NCBI RefSeq assembly: GCF_009192765.1
Contig: NZ_VOHQ01000016.1
Coordinates: 44,804-108,803 of the forward strand
From: Agriterribacter humi
Lineage (GTDB): Bacteria; Bacteroidota; Bacteroidia; Chitinophagales; Chitinophagaceae
Length of the DNA stretch: 64,000 bases
Direction of reading: 5' to 3'
The notes under the pieces were generated by a model. The model saw only the letters and a list, made by a program, of their open reading frames with translations. It made no database searches and was not told where the DNA came from. Shown here piece after piece: positions 26,945 to 34,988 of the stretch (position 1 is the first letter of the stretch; every line of letters begins with the position of its first letter). Both the position numbers and the translations under genes were made by a program.

Positions 26945-27493
26945 CTATTCCGCCGGCGTAAAAGTATAGCTCAATACCCTTTCTTCATAATTGGCCAATG
27001 TATACACTACGAGGATGCCATTTTTGCGGGTAAACGTGTAGCGAAACCGCTCATTATTGCGTTCTTTTTTATTGGCCTTTCTGAACCACCGCTCCAGGTC
27101 GAAGCGGGTAGTATTGTATATCTGTATTTTTCTTAAGCTGCCGGTGTTTATTTTTTTATTTTGATAATCCGTATTGCCTTCAACGGGTTCAAATATCGCA
27201 GGGCGGTATAAAAAGCTGCTTACAGTGTGGCTGCTGTCGAAGGTCACATTTAAAGTATCGCCCAAATAGCCATATACATACCGTTCGCCCCTGTCGCTGA
27301 TATTCTTTTTAATGGGCTCTCCAAAAAGTTTAATCGTTTCCCCCGGGGTAGTTATACCTTTTTCTAATTTACGAACATTTTCTTCGGCTATAGGGTGATA
27401 TATAGCAAAGGGTGTATTGGCAGGATTATATCGTGTACTGCAGCCCGTTAGTAGCCCGCATATCACGCAAACTGCAAGTAAATGTGTATTCAT
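26945..27493 (-). CDS. Lipoprotein, SmpA/OmlA-like fold possible
   Basis: About 182 residues, start MNTHLLAVCVICGLLTGC (lipobox LTGC). The segment KGITTPGETIKLFGEPIK resembles the beta-alpha part of SmpA/OmlA (BamE-like) domains. The remainder (YGYLGDTLNVTFDSSHTVSS, FRYTFTRKNGILVVY) is beta-rich. I do not recognise a specific family. It is the first of a run esterase / lipoprotein / G2DH3 / GMC on the minus strand: only one base separates it from the gene upstream (27518). Confidence 0.6.
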   Translation of the reverse strand: MNTHLLAVCVICGLLTGCSTRYNPANTPFAIYHPIAEENVRKLEKGITTPGETIKLFGEPIKKNISDRGERYVYGYLGDTLNVTFDSSHTVSSFLYRPAIFEPVEGNTDYQNKKINTGSLRKIQIYNTTRFDLERWFRKANKKERNNERFRYTFTRKNGILVVYTLANYEERVLSYTFTPAE

Positions 27494-27518
27494 AAGAAAG
27501 ACTTTTAATCCATGCAAA

Positions 27519-28193
27519 TTAACTGAAACTTATACATTCCTTTAATTCTTTTTCAGTATAAGCCAGTCCATATTGTTTCAGTACATCATCGGGTACGCCA
27601 TTCCACTGGTTGGGCTGATTGCCAACGTATCCGATATCTTCAATACCTATTTTAGAAGTATAAAAACCGGTACAGGTAAGGTTACGCATAAGCGTAAAAA
27701 AAGAAACGCCCTGCGACATTTCCGGTTTCGCTTTTTTAGGCCAGGCGATATCTTCCACCACCTGTATGCGTTGCACCTCTTCGCTATCTTTAAATGTTTT
27801 TTGGAAACGCTGGTAACATTGCCTGTCTAACCAGCGTAAACCGCCACGCATAGGCACCTGGTGGTCGGGCATATCTTTTACAATAAATTCAATAAAGTCG
27901 GGCACACCGGCATCGGTTGCACTGCCGCTCACTTCATCCTTTGGAATGATAATATCCGCCAGTATGGCAATGGTTGCCATTTCGTGTTCGGTGAAAAATT
28001 TACCGGATACCACATTGTTATAATGTGCTATTTCCTCGGGCTGCCTGTCGGGGCCTGCAGCGGGCGTACTGCCTGAACCTGCCGCCACCGTGGTGTCTGC
28101 CTTTTTTTTATCCGGCAGTTTACAGGCATCAAATAAAACCGTGGAAGACAGGGAGCCCAAACCGATTATTTTTAGTGATTTTCTTCTGTCCAT
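27519..28193 (-). CDS. Gluconate 2-dehydrogenase subunit 3 family protein
   Basis: 224 residues. MDRRKSLKIIGLGSLSSTVL is a Tat signal with a possible lipobox (LFDAC). The G2DH subunit 3 domain follows: FFTEHEMATIAILADIIIPK, AGVPDFIEFIVKD, RGGLRWLDRQCYQRFQKTF and GVSFFTLMRNLTCTGFYTS. The subunit escorts the FAD-binding GMC subunit through the Tat pathway and keeps it at the membrane. The GMC gene lies 51 bp upstream, so the two probably form one enzyme. The usual third subunit, a di- or trihaem cytochrome c, is not adjacent. Confidence 0.85.
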   Translation of the reverse strand: MDRRKSLKIIGLGSLSSTVLFDACKLPDKKKADTTVAAGSGSTPAAGPDRQPEEIAHYNNVVSGKFFTEHEMATIAILADIIIPKDEVSGSATDAGVPDFIEFIVKDMPDHQVPMRGGLRWLDRQCYQRFQKTFKDSEEVQRIQVVEDIAWPKKAKPEMSQGVSFFTLMRNLTCTGFYTSKIGIEDIGYVGNQPNQWNGVPDDVLKQYGLAYTEKELKECISFS

Positions 28194-28244
28194 ATCTAAA
28201 ATGTTTAAAAATAATAATTTAAGAAATATTACCGGAAAATGAGA

Positions 28245-29984
28245 TCAGAGATTCTGCTTTTTCAGTTCATCAATAATATATTCCGATGCACGCATGGACA
28301 ATGCGAGTATGGTCCATGTTATATTTTTATCGGCCTGCGATGTAAAGGCCGCGCCATCCACAACAAACAGGTTTTTACAATCATGCGCCTGGTTCCACTT
28401 ATTGAGCGCCGAGGTTTTGGGATCGCTGCCCATTCTTGCCGTGCCGCCTTCATGAATGATCTTACCTGGCGATTCGAGTCCGTATTTATTTTCAGGGCCG
28501 TCATTTCCGCCCCAGGTAATTACAGCGCCCATATTGTGCATGATCTCTTTAAAAGTTTCCTTCATGTGTTTAGCCTGCTTTACCTCATAATCACTCCATT
28601 TTACATTGAACCGCAATACAGGAATACCATATTTATCTACTACAGTCGGATCTATTTCACAATAGTTATCGCGTCTTGCTACTGCTTCCCCGCGACCAGC
28701 CATGCCTACACCGGCTCCATAAAAAAACCGCTGATCTTCTTTTAAGGAAGCGCCATAACCACCGGCTTCTTTTTTCTTTCCGTTTACATCATAACTACCG
28801 TTCTGACTTTCAATACCAAATCCAAAACCATAGGAAGGCATTCCCATGCCGCCCCAGTACTCAACATGATAACCACGCGGAAAATCTAATTTTTTATTAT
28901 CGCCCCACCACGGCGAATATACATGCATACCTCCAACGCCATCTTCGTTGTACCGTTTTCTGCCAAAGAGCTTTGGAAGATAACCACCCAAAGCCGCACC
29001 GGTAGAATCATGTAAATACCTGCCCACCACATCGCTTGAGTTGGCCAATCCGTTGGGATGACGTGCAGATTTGGAATTGAGCATCAGCCGTGATGTTTCG
29101 CAGGCGCTGGCAGCCAGTATTACTACTTTGCCATTTACCTGGTATTCGTTCATATCCTCCTTGTTTACATAGGATATACCTGTTGCTAACCCTTTATCAT
29201 CCGTTATTACTTCCCGTGCCATGGCATTGGCAATCACATCCACATTTCCTGTGGCAAGCGCCGGGTTTACCAGCACGGAGCCCGAAGAGAAATCCGCATA
29301 ATACTGGCAGGATCTTCCGCATTGCCCGCAATACACGCAAACACCCCTTTCGTTATTAACGGTTTTGGTAAGCATTGAAAGCCGGCCCGGTATTACCGGC
29401 ACACCCGACCTGGTAGCTGCGTCTTTTATAAAAAGTTCGTGTAGCCTGGGTTTGGGAGGCGGCAGAAAAAAACCATCCGGGTCATTCTCCAATCCTTCAT
29501 TGGTGCCAAATACCCCAATTAATTTATCTACCCTGTCGTAAAAGGGTTTAATATCTTCATAACCTATAGGCCAATCTTCGCCCAACCCGTCAATGCTTCT
29601 TCTTTTAAAATCTTTGGGGCCAAAACGCAGGGAGATACGCCCCCAATGGTTGGTTCTTCCACCCATCATACGCGCTCTGAACCAGTCCCATTCCGTTCCG
29701 GATACTTTGGTATAAGGTTCTCCGTCAATGTCCCATCCACCGTAGCAGGCATCAAAATCACCAAAAGGGCGGTATTTTGTGCTGGAACCGCGCCGCGGCG
29801 ACTCGTAGGGCCATTTAAACTGTGTAATATTTTTTTTAGGGTCAAAAAGGGCGCCGGCTTCAAGCAGGCAAACTTTAACGCCTGCATTGGCCAGCATATA
29901 AGCAGCCATTCCCCCGCCTGCCCCGGAGCCTACAATAACCACATCATAATTTTTGGGGTTTGTCTTAATTTGAAAATCTCCCAT
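28245..29984 (-). CDS. GMC oxidoreductase (sugar/gluconate dehydrogenase-like)
   Basis: 579 residues. FAD motif VIVGSGAGGGMAAYM (about 15-30), glycine-rich ARMMGGRTNHWGRISLRFG, and the catalytic end HEGGTARMGSDPKTSALNKW with active-site His, then ADKNITWTILALSMRASEY, where N-x-T replaces NPT. A four-Cys cluster CVYCGQCGRSC near residue 217 is typical of the gluconate-dehydrogenase-type GMC and could hold a metal or Fe-S centre. It oxidises a sugar or sugar acid in the periplasm, passing electrons to the membrane. Exported by way of its subunit 3 partner (27519). Substrate unknown. Confidence 0.85.
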   Translation of the reverse strand: MGDFQIKTNPKNYDVVIVGSGAGGGMAAYMLANAGVKVCLLEAGALFDPKKNITQFKWPYESPRRGSSTKYRPFGDFDACYGGWDIDGEPYTKVSGTEWDWFRARMMGGRTNHWGRISLRFGPKDFKRRSIDGLGEDWPIGYEDIKPFYDRVDKLIGVFGTNEGLENDPDGFFLPPPKPRLHELFIKDAATRSGVPVIPGRLSMLTKTVNNERGVCVYCGQCGRSCQYYADFSSGSVLVNPALATGNVDVIANAMAREVITDDKGLATGISYVNKEDMNEYQVNGKVVILAASACETSRLMLNSKSARHPNGLANSSDVVGRYLHDSTGAALGGYLPKLFGRKRYNEDGVGGMHVYSPWWGDNKKLDFPRGYHVEYWGGMGMPSYGFGFGIESQNGSYDVNGKKKEAGGYGASLKEDQRFFYGAGVGMAGRGEAVARRDNYCEIDPTVVDKYGIPVLRFNVKWSDYEVKQAKHMKETFKEIMHNMGAVITWGGNDGPENKYGLESPGKIIHEGGTARMGSDPKTSALNKWNQAHDCKNLFVVDGAAFTSQADKNITWTILALSMRASEYIIDELKKQNL

Positions 29985-30145
29985 ACAATAATCTGAATTA
30001 AAAAAGTTCTTTAATAGTGAATCCTAAATGTAGCATTTTATCTAAAATGAAAGTCGCTTTTTTGTTTCTGTATAATTTATAATTACTGATATTTTGGTGA
30101 GATGAAGGCCAGACAACTTAATTTTATTCTAATACAAATTGAAAT

Positions 30146-31639
30146 ATGTCAATAATCATTGGTGCAGATATAGGAACGTCAAATATAAAGGTTATTGCCT
30201 GCAAAAATAATAATGAGACATTACTATCTGAAATATACCCCTGTACCACTATTCAAACTTCTTCCGAAAAAGTGGAACAGGATCCTGAACTGGTATTACA
30301 ATCTGTAAACAGTGTACTGAAAAAAATAATATTATCATTGAAGGGAGAAGCAATTGCCGGCATTTGTTTCAGCGCCGCCATGCACAGCATTATAGCCATT
30401 GATGAAAATAACAAGCCATTAACCCATGCCATTTTATGGGGTGATACCAGGAGCAGCCGGCAGGCAAACCGTTTAAAGGAAACGGGAATAGCTGAAAAAC
30501 TATACCGGCAAACCGGTGTGCCTGTGCACCCGGCATTACCGCTATGTAAAATAATGTGGATGAAAGAAAATTTGCCTGAAATATTTAACCGGGCGCATAA
30601 ATTCATTTCCCTGAAAGAATTCATTTTTTTCAACTGGTTTGGGAAATACATCATTGATCATTCTATTGCCGGCGCCACAGGCATGCAGGATATACAACAT
30701 TTGCAGTGGAGTGAAACGGCATTGCAGATTGCCGGTATAAAAGCAGAACAACTTTCACAAATTGTGCCCGTTACACATACCGAAAGCGAATTGAACCCAT
30801 CTTATAAAAAATATTTTGGTATAGAAAATACACCTTTTGTTATTGGATCAAGCGATGGTTGCCTGGCCAATACAGGCAGCGGTGTTTTTGATGCAGATGA
30901 AGCCGCACTAACCATCGGCACCAGCGGGGCAGTACGTACAACCATTTCAAGCCCTGCACTCAATAAGGAACCCACCTTGTTTTGTTACCCGTTGTTAAAA
31001 GATGTTTTTATAAAGGGAGGGGCGGTAAATAATGGTGGCTATGTATTGCAGTGGTTCGCTGAAAGTTTTATGGACCGCAGATTGCAGTCGGGAAGCGATT
31101 ATGCGTTACTGGTAGAAGAGGCGCAGTCTGTAGATGCCGGCGCGGAGGGATTGATCTTTTTACCTTACCTGCAGGGCGAACGGGCGCCCATATGGGATGC
31201 CGCAGCAAGAGGTGTTTTTTTTGGCATGAACAATTTACATCGCCAGCCTCATTTTATACGTGCGGTATTAGAAGGAGTGAATTTTGCATTGTATGATGTT
31301 TTTTGTGAACTCACCAAACACCATGATCCCATTAAAACCATATATGCCAGCGGTGGATTTGTGCAATCGGACTTTTGGGTTCAAATGGTGGCCGATATAT
31401 TCAATAAACAATTGGTGGTTAACGACCAGGCAGATGCTTCCGCTATTGGCGCCGCTATGCTGGGATCCTATGCAACGGGTCTGTCGAAAAATTTCAGCGC
31501 CCTGCCTTCATCCTCTAAAACCGGTAAAACATTTTATCCCGACATTGAAAAACATAAAAGATATATGCGCCGGTTCGCTATTTTCCGCTCACTGTATCTG
31601 GCGCTGGAAAAAGAGTTTCCCAAATTGGCAAACCTGTGA
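30146..31639 (+). CDS. FGGY-family carbohydrate kinase, gluconokinase-like
   Basis: 497 residues. FGGY N-domain GADIGTSNIKVIACK (ATP phosphate motif 1), then ICFSAAMHSIIAIDENNKPL and ILWGDTRSSRQANRL, and C-domain ALTIGTSGAVRTTIS, IKGGAVNNGGYVLQWF, ASGGFVQSDFWVQMVADIFN and ADASAIGAAMLGSYA. The sequence best fits the gluconokinase subgroup. It would phosphorylate a sugar acid such as gluconate at C6, using ATP. It sits divergently from the GMC gene, so the pair could oxidise and then phosphorylate the same substrate class. Its last codons (ANL then TGA) lie in a repeat shared with the convergent nifS-like gene. Confidence 0.85.
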   Translation: MSIIIGADIGTSNIKVIACKNNNETLLSEIYPCTTIQTSSEKVEQDPELVLQSVNSVLKKIILSLKGEAIAGICFSAAMHSIIAIDENNKPLTHAILWGDTRSSRQANRLKETGIAEKLYRQTGVPVHPALPLCKIMWMKENLPEIFNRAHKFISLKEFIFFNWFGKYIIDHSIAGATGMQDIQHLQWSETALQIAGIKAEQLSQIVPVTHTESELNPSYKKYFGIENTPFVIGSSDGCLANTGSGVFDADEAALTIGTSGAVRTTISSPALNKEPTLFCYPLLKDVFIKGGAVNNGGYVLQWFAESFMDRRLQSGSDYALLVEEAQSVDAGAEGLIFLPYLQGERAPIWDAAARGVFFGMNNLHRQPHFIRAVLEGVNFALYDVFCELTKHHDPIKTIYASGGFVQSDFWVQMVADIFNKQLVVNDQADASAIGAAMLGSYATGLSKNFSALPSSSKTGKTFYPDIEKHKRYMRRFAIFRSLYLALEKEFPKLANL

Positions 31640-31734
31640 GGCTTGCAGCCCCGCCATACCGCCCGGCAAGCCTCACAGGTTCGCCGCCCTGCAAATCTCA
31701 CAGGTATGCGCCCGGCAAGCCTCACAGGTTTGCC
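31627..31734. repeat. Inverted/tandem repeat spanning two convergent stop codons
   Basis: GGCAAACCTGTGAGGCTTGC (31627-31646) is inverted relative to GCAAGCCTCACAGGTTTGCC (31715-31734). Two more copies, at 31665-31684 and 31691-31706, make a tandem array with 24-26-bp spacing. Both convergent genes end inside the outer arms with codons for A-N-L and TGA. Confidence 0.85.
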
Positions 31735-32867
31735 GCAATTTTTTTCACTTTATCAATGGCATATTCAATTTCTTCCTGCGTGGTAAATCTTCCCAATCCA
31801 AAACGAATGGAACTTTTAGCCAGGTCATCCGTTACACCCATCGCTTTCAGTACATGCGAGGGTTCGGGATTGGCGGAAGTGCAGGCGGAGCCGGAGGATA
31901 CAGCTATCGTGCGGCTGATCTCCCTTAGCAGCCTGTCGCCCGGTATTCCTGCAAAAGACAAATTGGTTACATTGGGAAGGCGGTGCGCTGTATTTCCATT
32001 TATCTTAATTACATTCAACTGCGTTAGATTTTTTTCAAGCTGATCCCTTAATGCGGTGATGCGTTTGGATTCTTCATCCACTTTTTGCACGCATAACGAA
32101 CAGCATTTGCCTAATGCAACTATGCCGGGCACATTCAGTGTTCCGCTACGCATGCCTTTTTCATGTCCGCCGCCATCTATCTGCGCTGCCAGCCGGACCC
32201 GAGGATTCTTTCTGCGCACATATAGAGCGCCTGCACCTTTGGGTCCGTATATTTTATGTGCAGACAAGCAGAGCATATCAATATTATCCGCCTGCACATC
32301 AACAGGTATTTTCCCTACAGCCTGCGTGGCATCTGTAAAAAAAAGAATACCATGCGCTTTAGCGAGCGCGCCTATTGCTTTAACCGGATGCAACACGCCC
32401 GTTTCATTGTTGGCCATCATAATGCTAATGAGGATCGTGTTGGGCCGTATGGCAGCCTCCAATGCCTCCGGATCAATTATCCCGTCACTGTTCACCCGCA
32501 GGTAAGTCAGCTCCGCGCCTGATTTTTCCAGATGTCTGCAGGTATCCAATACGGCTTTGTGTTCGGTAACGCAGGTTATGATATGATTGCCTTTCGTGGA
32601 ATACATTTCATATGCCCCTTTCATGGCTAAGTTGATGGCTTCGGTAGCGCCGGAGGTAAAAACAATTTCAGCAGGTTCCGCATGTATTAATTGCGCCACC
32701 TGTTCACGTGCCTGGGTTACCGCTTCTTCGGCTACCCACCCAAAGCTATGGTTGCGGCTGGCAGCATTGCCAAAATGCTCCGTAAAATAAGGGAGCATGG
32801 TTTGCAGTACTTCCGGGTCAACCGGTGTAGTAGCGTTGTTGTCTAAATATATGGGCAGCTTCAACAT
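31722..32867 (-). CDS. Cysteine desulfurase (NifS/IscS family)
   Basis: 381 residues. PLP-dependent class V aminotransferase fold: LPIYLDNNATTPVDPEVLQ, then AEIVFTSGATEAINLA, MLCLSAHKIYGPKGAGALYV (the Lys that binds PLP), and the active-site Cys loop SSGSACTSANPEPSHV near 325. It takes sulfur from cysteine to give persulfide for Fe-S clusters, thio-tRNAs or other cofactors. No IscU or IscA neighbour. The gene ends in the shared inverted repeat. Confidence 0.95.
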   Translation of the reverse strand: MLKLPIYLDNNATTPVDPEVLQTMLPYFTEHFGNAASRNHSFGWVAEEAVTQAREQVAQLIHAEPAEIVFTSGATEAINLAMKGAYEMYSTKGNHIITCVTEHKAVLDTCRHLEKSGAELTYLRVNSDGIIDPEALEAAIRPNTILISIMMANNETGVLHPVKAIGALAKAHGILFFTDATQAVGKIPVDVQADNIDMLCLSAHKIYGPKGAGALYVRRKNPRVRLAAQIDGGGHEKGMRSGTLNVPGIVALGKCCSLCVQKVDEESKRITALRDQLEKNLTQLNVIKINGNTAHRLPNVTNLSFAGIPGDRLLREISRTIAVSSGSACTSANPEPSHVLKAMGVTDDLAKSSIRFGLGRFTTQEEIEYAIDKVKKIAANL

Positions 32868-32905
32868 ATTTCTTTGCAGATGGCCAAAATTACTTGAAAT
32901 AAAAA

Positions 32906-32996
32906 AGATATGTGGAAAATGTGGAAATGCCTGCCCGACTAAATAGGCGGGTGAGAGATGTAGAAATGTGGAATTTGAAATGTGAAAGTTTAAATA
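32906..32996. repeat. Heptamer-like tract, ATGTGGA type
   Basis: ATGTGGA and AATGTGG words repeat loosely with period seven, interrupted by a GCCTGCCCG...GGCGGG hairpin-like part (32930-32952). Lies between the esterase pseudogene and the cysteine desulfurase. Confidence 0.45.
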
Positions 32997-33001
32997 ATGA
33001 G

Positions 33002-33747
33002 TTATTTTAATTCCTGTAATGCTCTTGTAAAAGTTGGAATTCCTGTGTCCATGTGTCCAAATGACGGGAATACTTCAGTAATCAATTTTATGTTTTTATA
33101 CTTTTCATCATTCATATACTTTACAAACGAATTAAAATATTCAGGAATGGTTGCGTCTTCTTCTAATTCATTTTCGCCAATAGTTAAAATCAAAGTTTGA
33201 GGATTTGTATTGCCCGGCGTAGTATTTTGCAAAGCTTTAATAAGGTATTGATCACCGTAATACAATGACGGGCTTGCAGAAACGTACTGCTTAAATGGGT
33301 TATTCCTGCCTGATAATCCCTGTTGCATAGCAAATAAAGTAAAATACCCTCCTAATGAATGTCCCATCAAAATTCGATTAGCGGTATCGGTGCGATAGGT
33401 TTTATCAATAAACGGTATGAGCTCCGTTTTTATAAAAGCCAGGAACTGATCAGCACCACCACTGGTCGGGAAACTGTCCTGGCGCGCTGCCTGCGGAAAT
33501 GTGTAATCCCTGTTCCGCAATGAGTCCATCAGAAAAGCATTCTTATAGCCAATGCCTACTAAGATCACATCTTTTTTTGTTTTCTTATTTCATCAGCAAC
33601 TGCATCAAAATAAGCGTTACCATCCAGCAGGTAAACAACACTAAAATTTCTTTTCCGTTTTGAATCATAGTTGTCAGGTAGCTTTATGAAAATTGAGAAG
33701 CTGTCTTTTACAGATTCAATATCCGCGCCAGAAGAAGGGAATGACAC
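33002..33747 (-). pseudogene. Esterase (alpha/beta hydrolase), split by a -1 frameshift at an A-run
   Basis: The upstream frame (33565-33747) encodes SFSIFIKLPDNYDSKRKRNF to VADEIRKQKK then M and stop. The next frame continues DVILVGIGYKNAFLMDSLRN to the C-terminus, including ILMGHSLGGYFTLFAMQ (nucleophile Ser) and VFPSFGHMDTGI (His). The two frames join at CAAAAAAAG (33571-33579). This run contains the heptamer A-AAA-AAG in the correct phase for -1 slippage, with a stop two codons later in the 0 frame. The N-terminal signal expected in family members is missing: a TGA lies just upstream of the only start, a GTG at 33747. Decay or sequence error is the simplest reading; programmed slippage is possible. 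Confidence 0.8.
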
Positions 33748-33819
33748 TGAATTTCACAGCGCTGATAATCAACCGTTCAGAAGCATTATTAGCAATCATA
33801 AACAACTGCAGCAAAAATG

Positions 33820-33921
33820 GATGCTTCCTTCGTCAGCATGACAGGCAATAGTATGCGGCTGAACTGCAGCACAAAAGCCAAACTATATCCAACAGTCTGT
33901 CATGCTAAGGAACGAAGCATC
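33820..33921. repeat. Inverted repeat with 25-bp arms
   Basis: Arm 1 is GATGCTTCCTTCGTCAGCAT plus GACAG (33820-33844); arm 2 (33897-33921) is its reverse complement with about four mismatches. The word CATGACAG beside GAAGCATC is a dispersed intergenic repeat type. Confidence 0.6.
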
Positions 33922-33952
33922 TGTATAGAACTTGTTTCTTGCCATTTGGTTC

Positions 33953-34777
33953 TTAGTGCTTCGTATTCCCTTCAGGTTTTGTACTCACCGGTATAGTAGA
34001 AGTATCCTTTGGGGGATTGCGGCCGATAAACGGGTATTGTTCCAGCGTCATGACCTGTCCGCTTATAGGGCCGCACTCATCGGCTAACCAGTATACAGCA
34101 GCAGCGGCTATTTCTGCCGGCCAAATAATGCGGCCTGCCGGCGCATACACGCCGGGCAGATCTTTATACCAGTCGTCTGCCAGTCCGTGCTCACGTTTAC
34201 GGATAGCCTCATTTTCGGTAAGTACCCACCCGGGATTGATCTGATTCACTCTTACCCCATCTTCCCTGAAAAGCGTATCGCCCAAATTTTGGGTAAGCGT
34301 CATCAATGCACCCTTGGAGATACTGTAAGCCATTAAATTGGGTTCACCGCTAAAAGCATTCACTGATCCTATGTTGAGCACACAGCCCTTTTGTTTGCGC
34401 AGGTGAGGTAATGCAGCTTTTATCAATGCAAAAGGCGCAATGGTATTTACTTCTAATATCGTTCTCAAAAAATCAAGATCAGTAGTATGTAAATTGGAAG
34501 ATGCAACAATAGCTGCATTATTTACCACGGCATCCAACTGTCCATACGTATCAACAGCTATATCTACCAGCCGTTGCGGAGCGCCTTCCTTACTGATATC
34601 TTCGATAAGCAAAACAGCTTTATCTTTTCCAAGTTCTTCCACCACCGACTCACCCCAGTCTTTTTCCAACCCATGAATAACCACACGGGCGCCCTCCGCC
34701 ACACAGCGTTGCGCAATGGCTTTTCCAATACCCGTGCAACTGCCGGTAATGATGATGACTTTGTTTTGTAAACGCAT
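33953..34777 (-). CDS. SDR family oxidoreductase
   Basis: 274 residues. Classical SDR motifs: IIITGSCTGIGKAIAQRC (nucleotide binding), NNAAIVASS, and YSISKGALMTLTQNL (catalytic Y-x3-K), with an upstream Ser in LNIGSVNAFS. It is a NAD(P)H-dependent alcohol/keto reductase, possibly of gluconate 5-dehydrogenase type. Upstream on the same strand are an MDR dehydrogenase and an HPS-like decarboxylase, suggesting sugar-acid oxidation. The C-terminal 20 residues are a polar tail. Confidence 0.85.
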   Translation of the reverse strand: MRLQNKVIIITGSCTGIGKAIAQRCVAEGARVVIHGLEKDWGESVVEELGKDKAVLLIEDISKEGAPQRLVDIAVDTYGQLDAVVNNAAIVASSNLHTTDLDFLRTILEVNTIAPFALIKAALPHLRKQKGCVLNIGSVNAFSGEPNLMAYSISKGALMTLTQNLGDTLFREDGVRVNQINPGWVLTENEAIRKREHGLADDWYKDLPGVYAPAGRIIWPAEIAAAAVYWLADECGPISGQVMTLEQYPFIGRNPPKDTSTIPVSTKPEGNTKH

Positions 34778-34786
34778 TGGAAGAAT

Positions 34787-34984
34787 GGTTTATGGTTTGT
34801 CGTTTATGGTCTATGGTTCTTTACACTCCAGGCTTCAAAACCAATAGCTAAGAGGAAGAAGAGTTATGGTTTGTTGTTTAAAGTTTATGGTTCTTTCCCC
34901 CATGCTTCAAAACTAATGCTAACAAGAAGAATAGTTTATGGCTTAGTAGTGTTTAACTATAAATGATAAACCACAAACTACAAA
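34787..34984. repeat. Heptamer-period tract with inverted arms, TTTATGG type
   Basis: TTTATGG, TTTGTCG, TTTATGG, TCTATGG occur in phase at the left; the right end has AAACCAC, AAACTAC words, the reverse complement type. Between the SDR and MDR genes, beginning 5 bp from the MDR stop. Confidence 0.65.
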
Positions 34985-34988
34985 CTGG

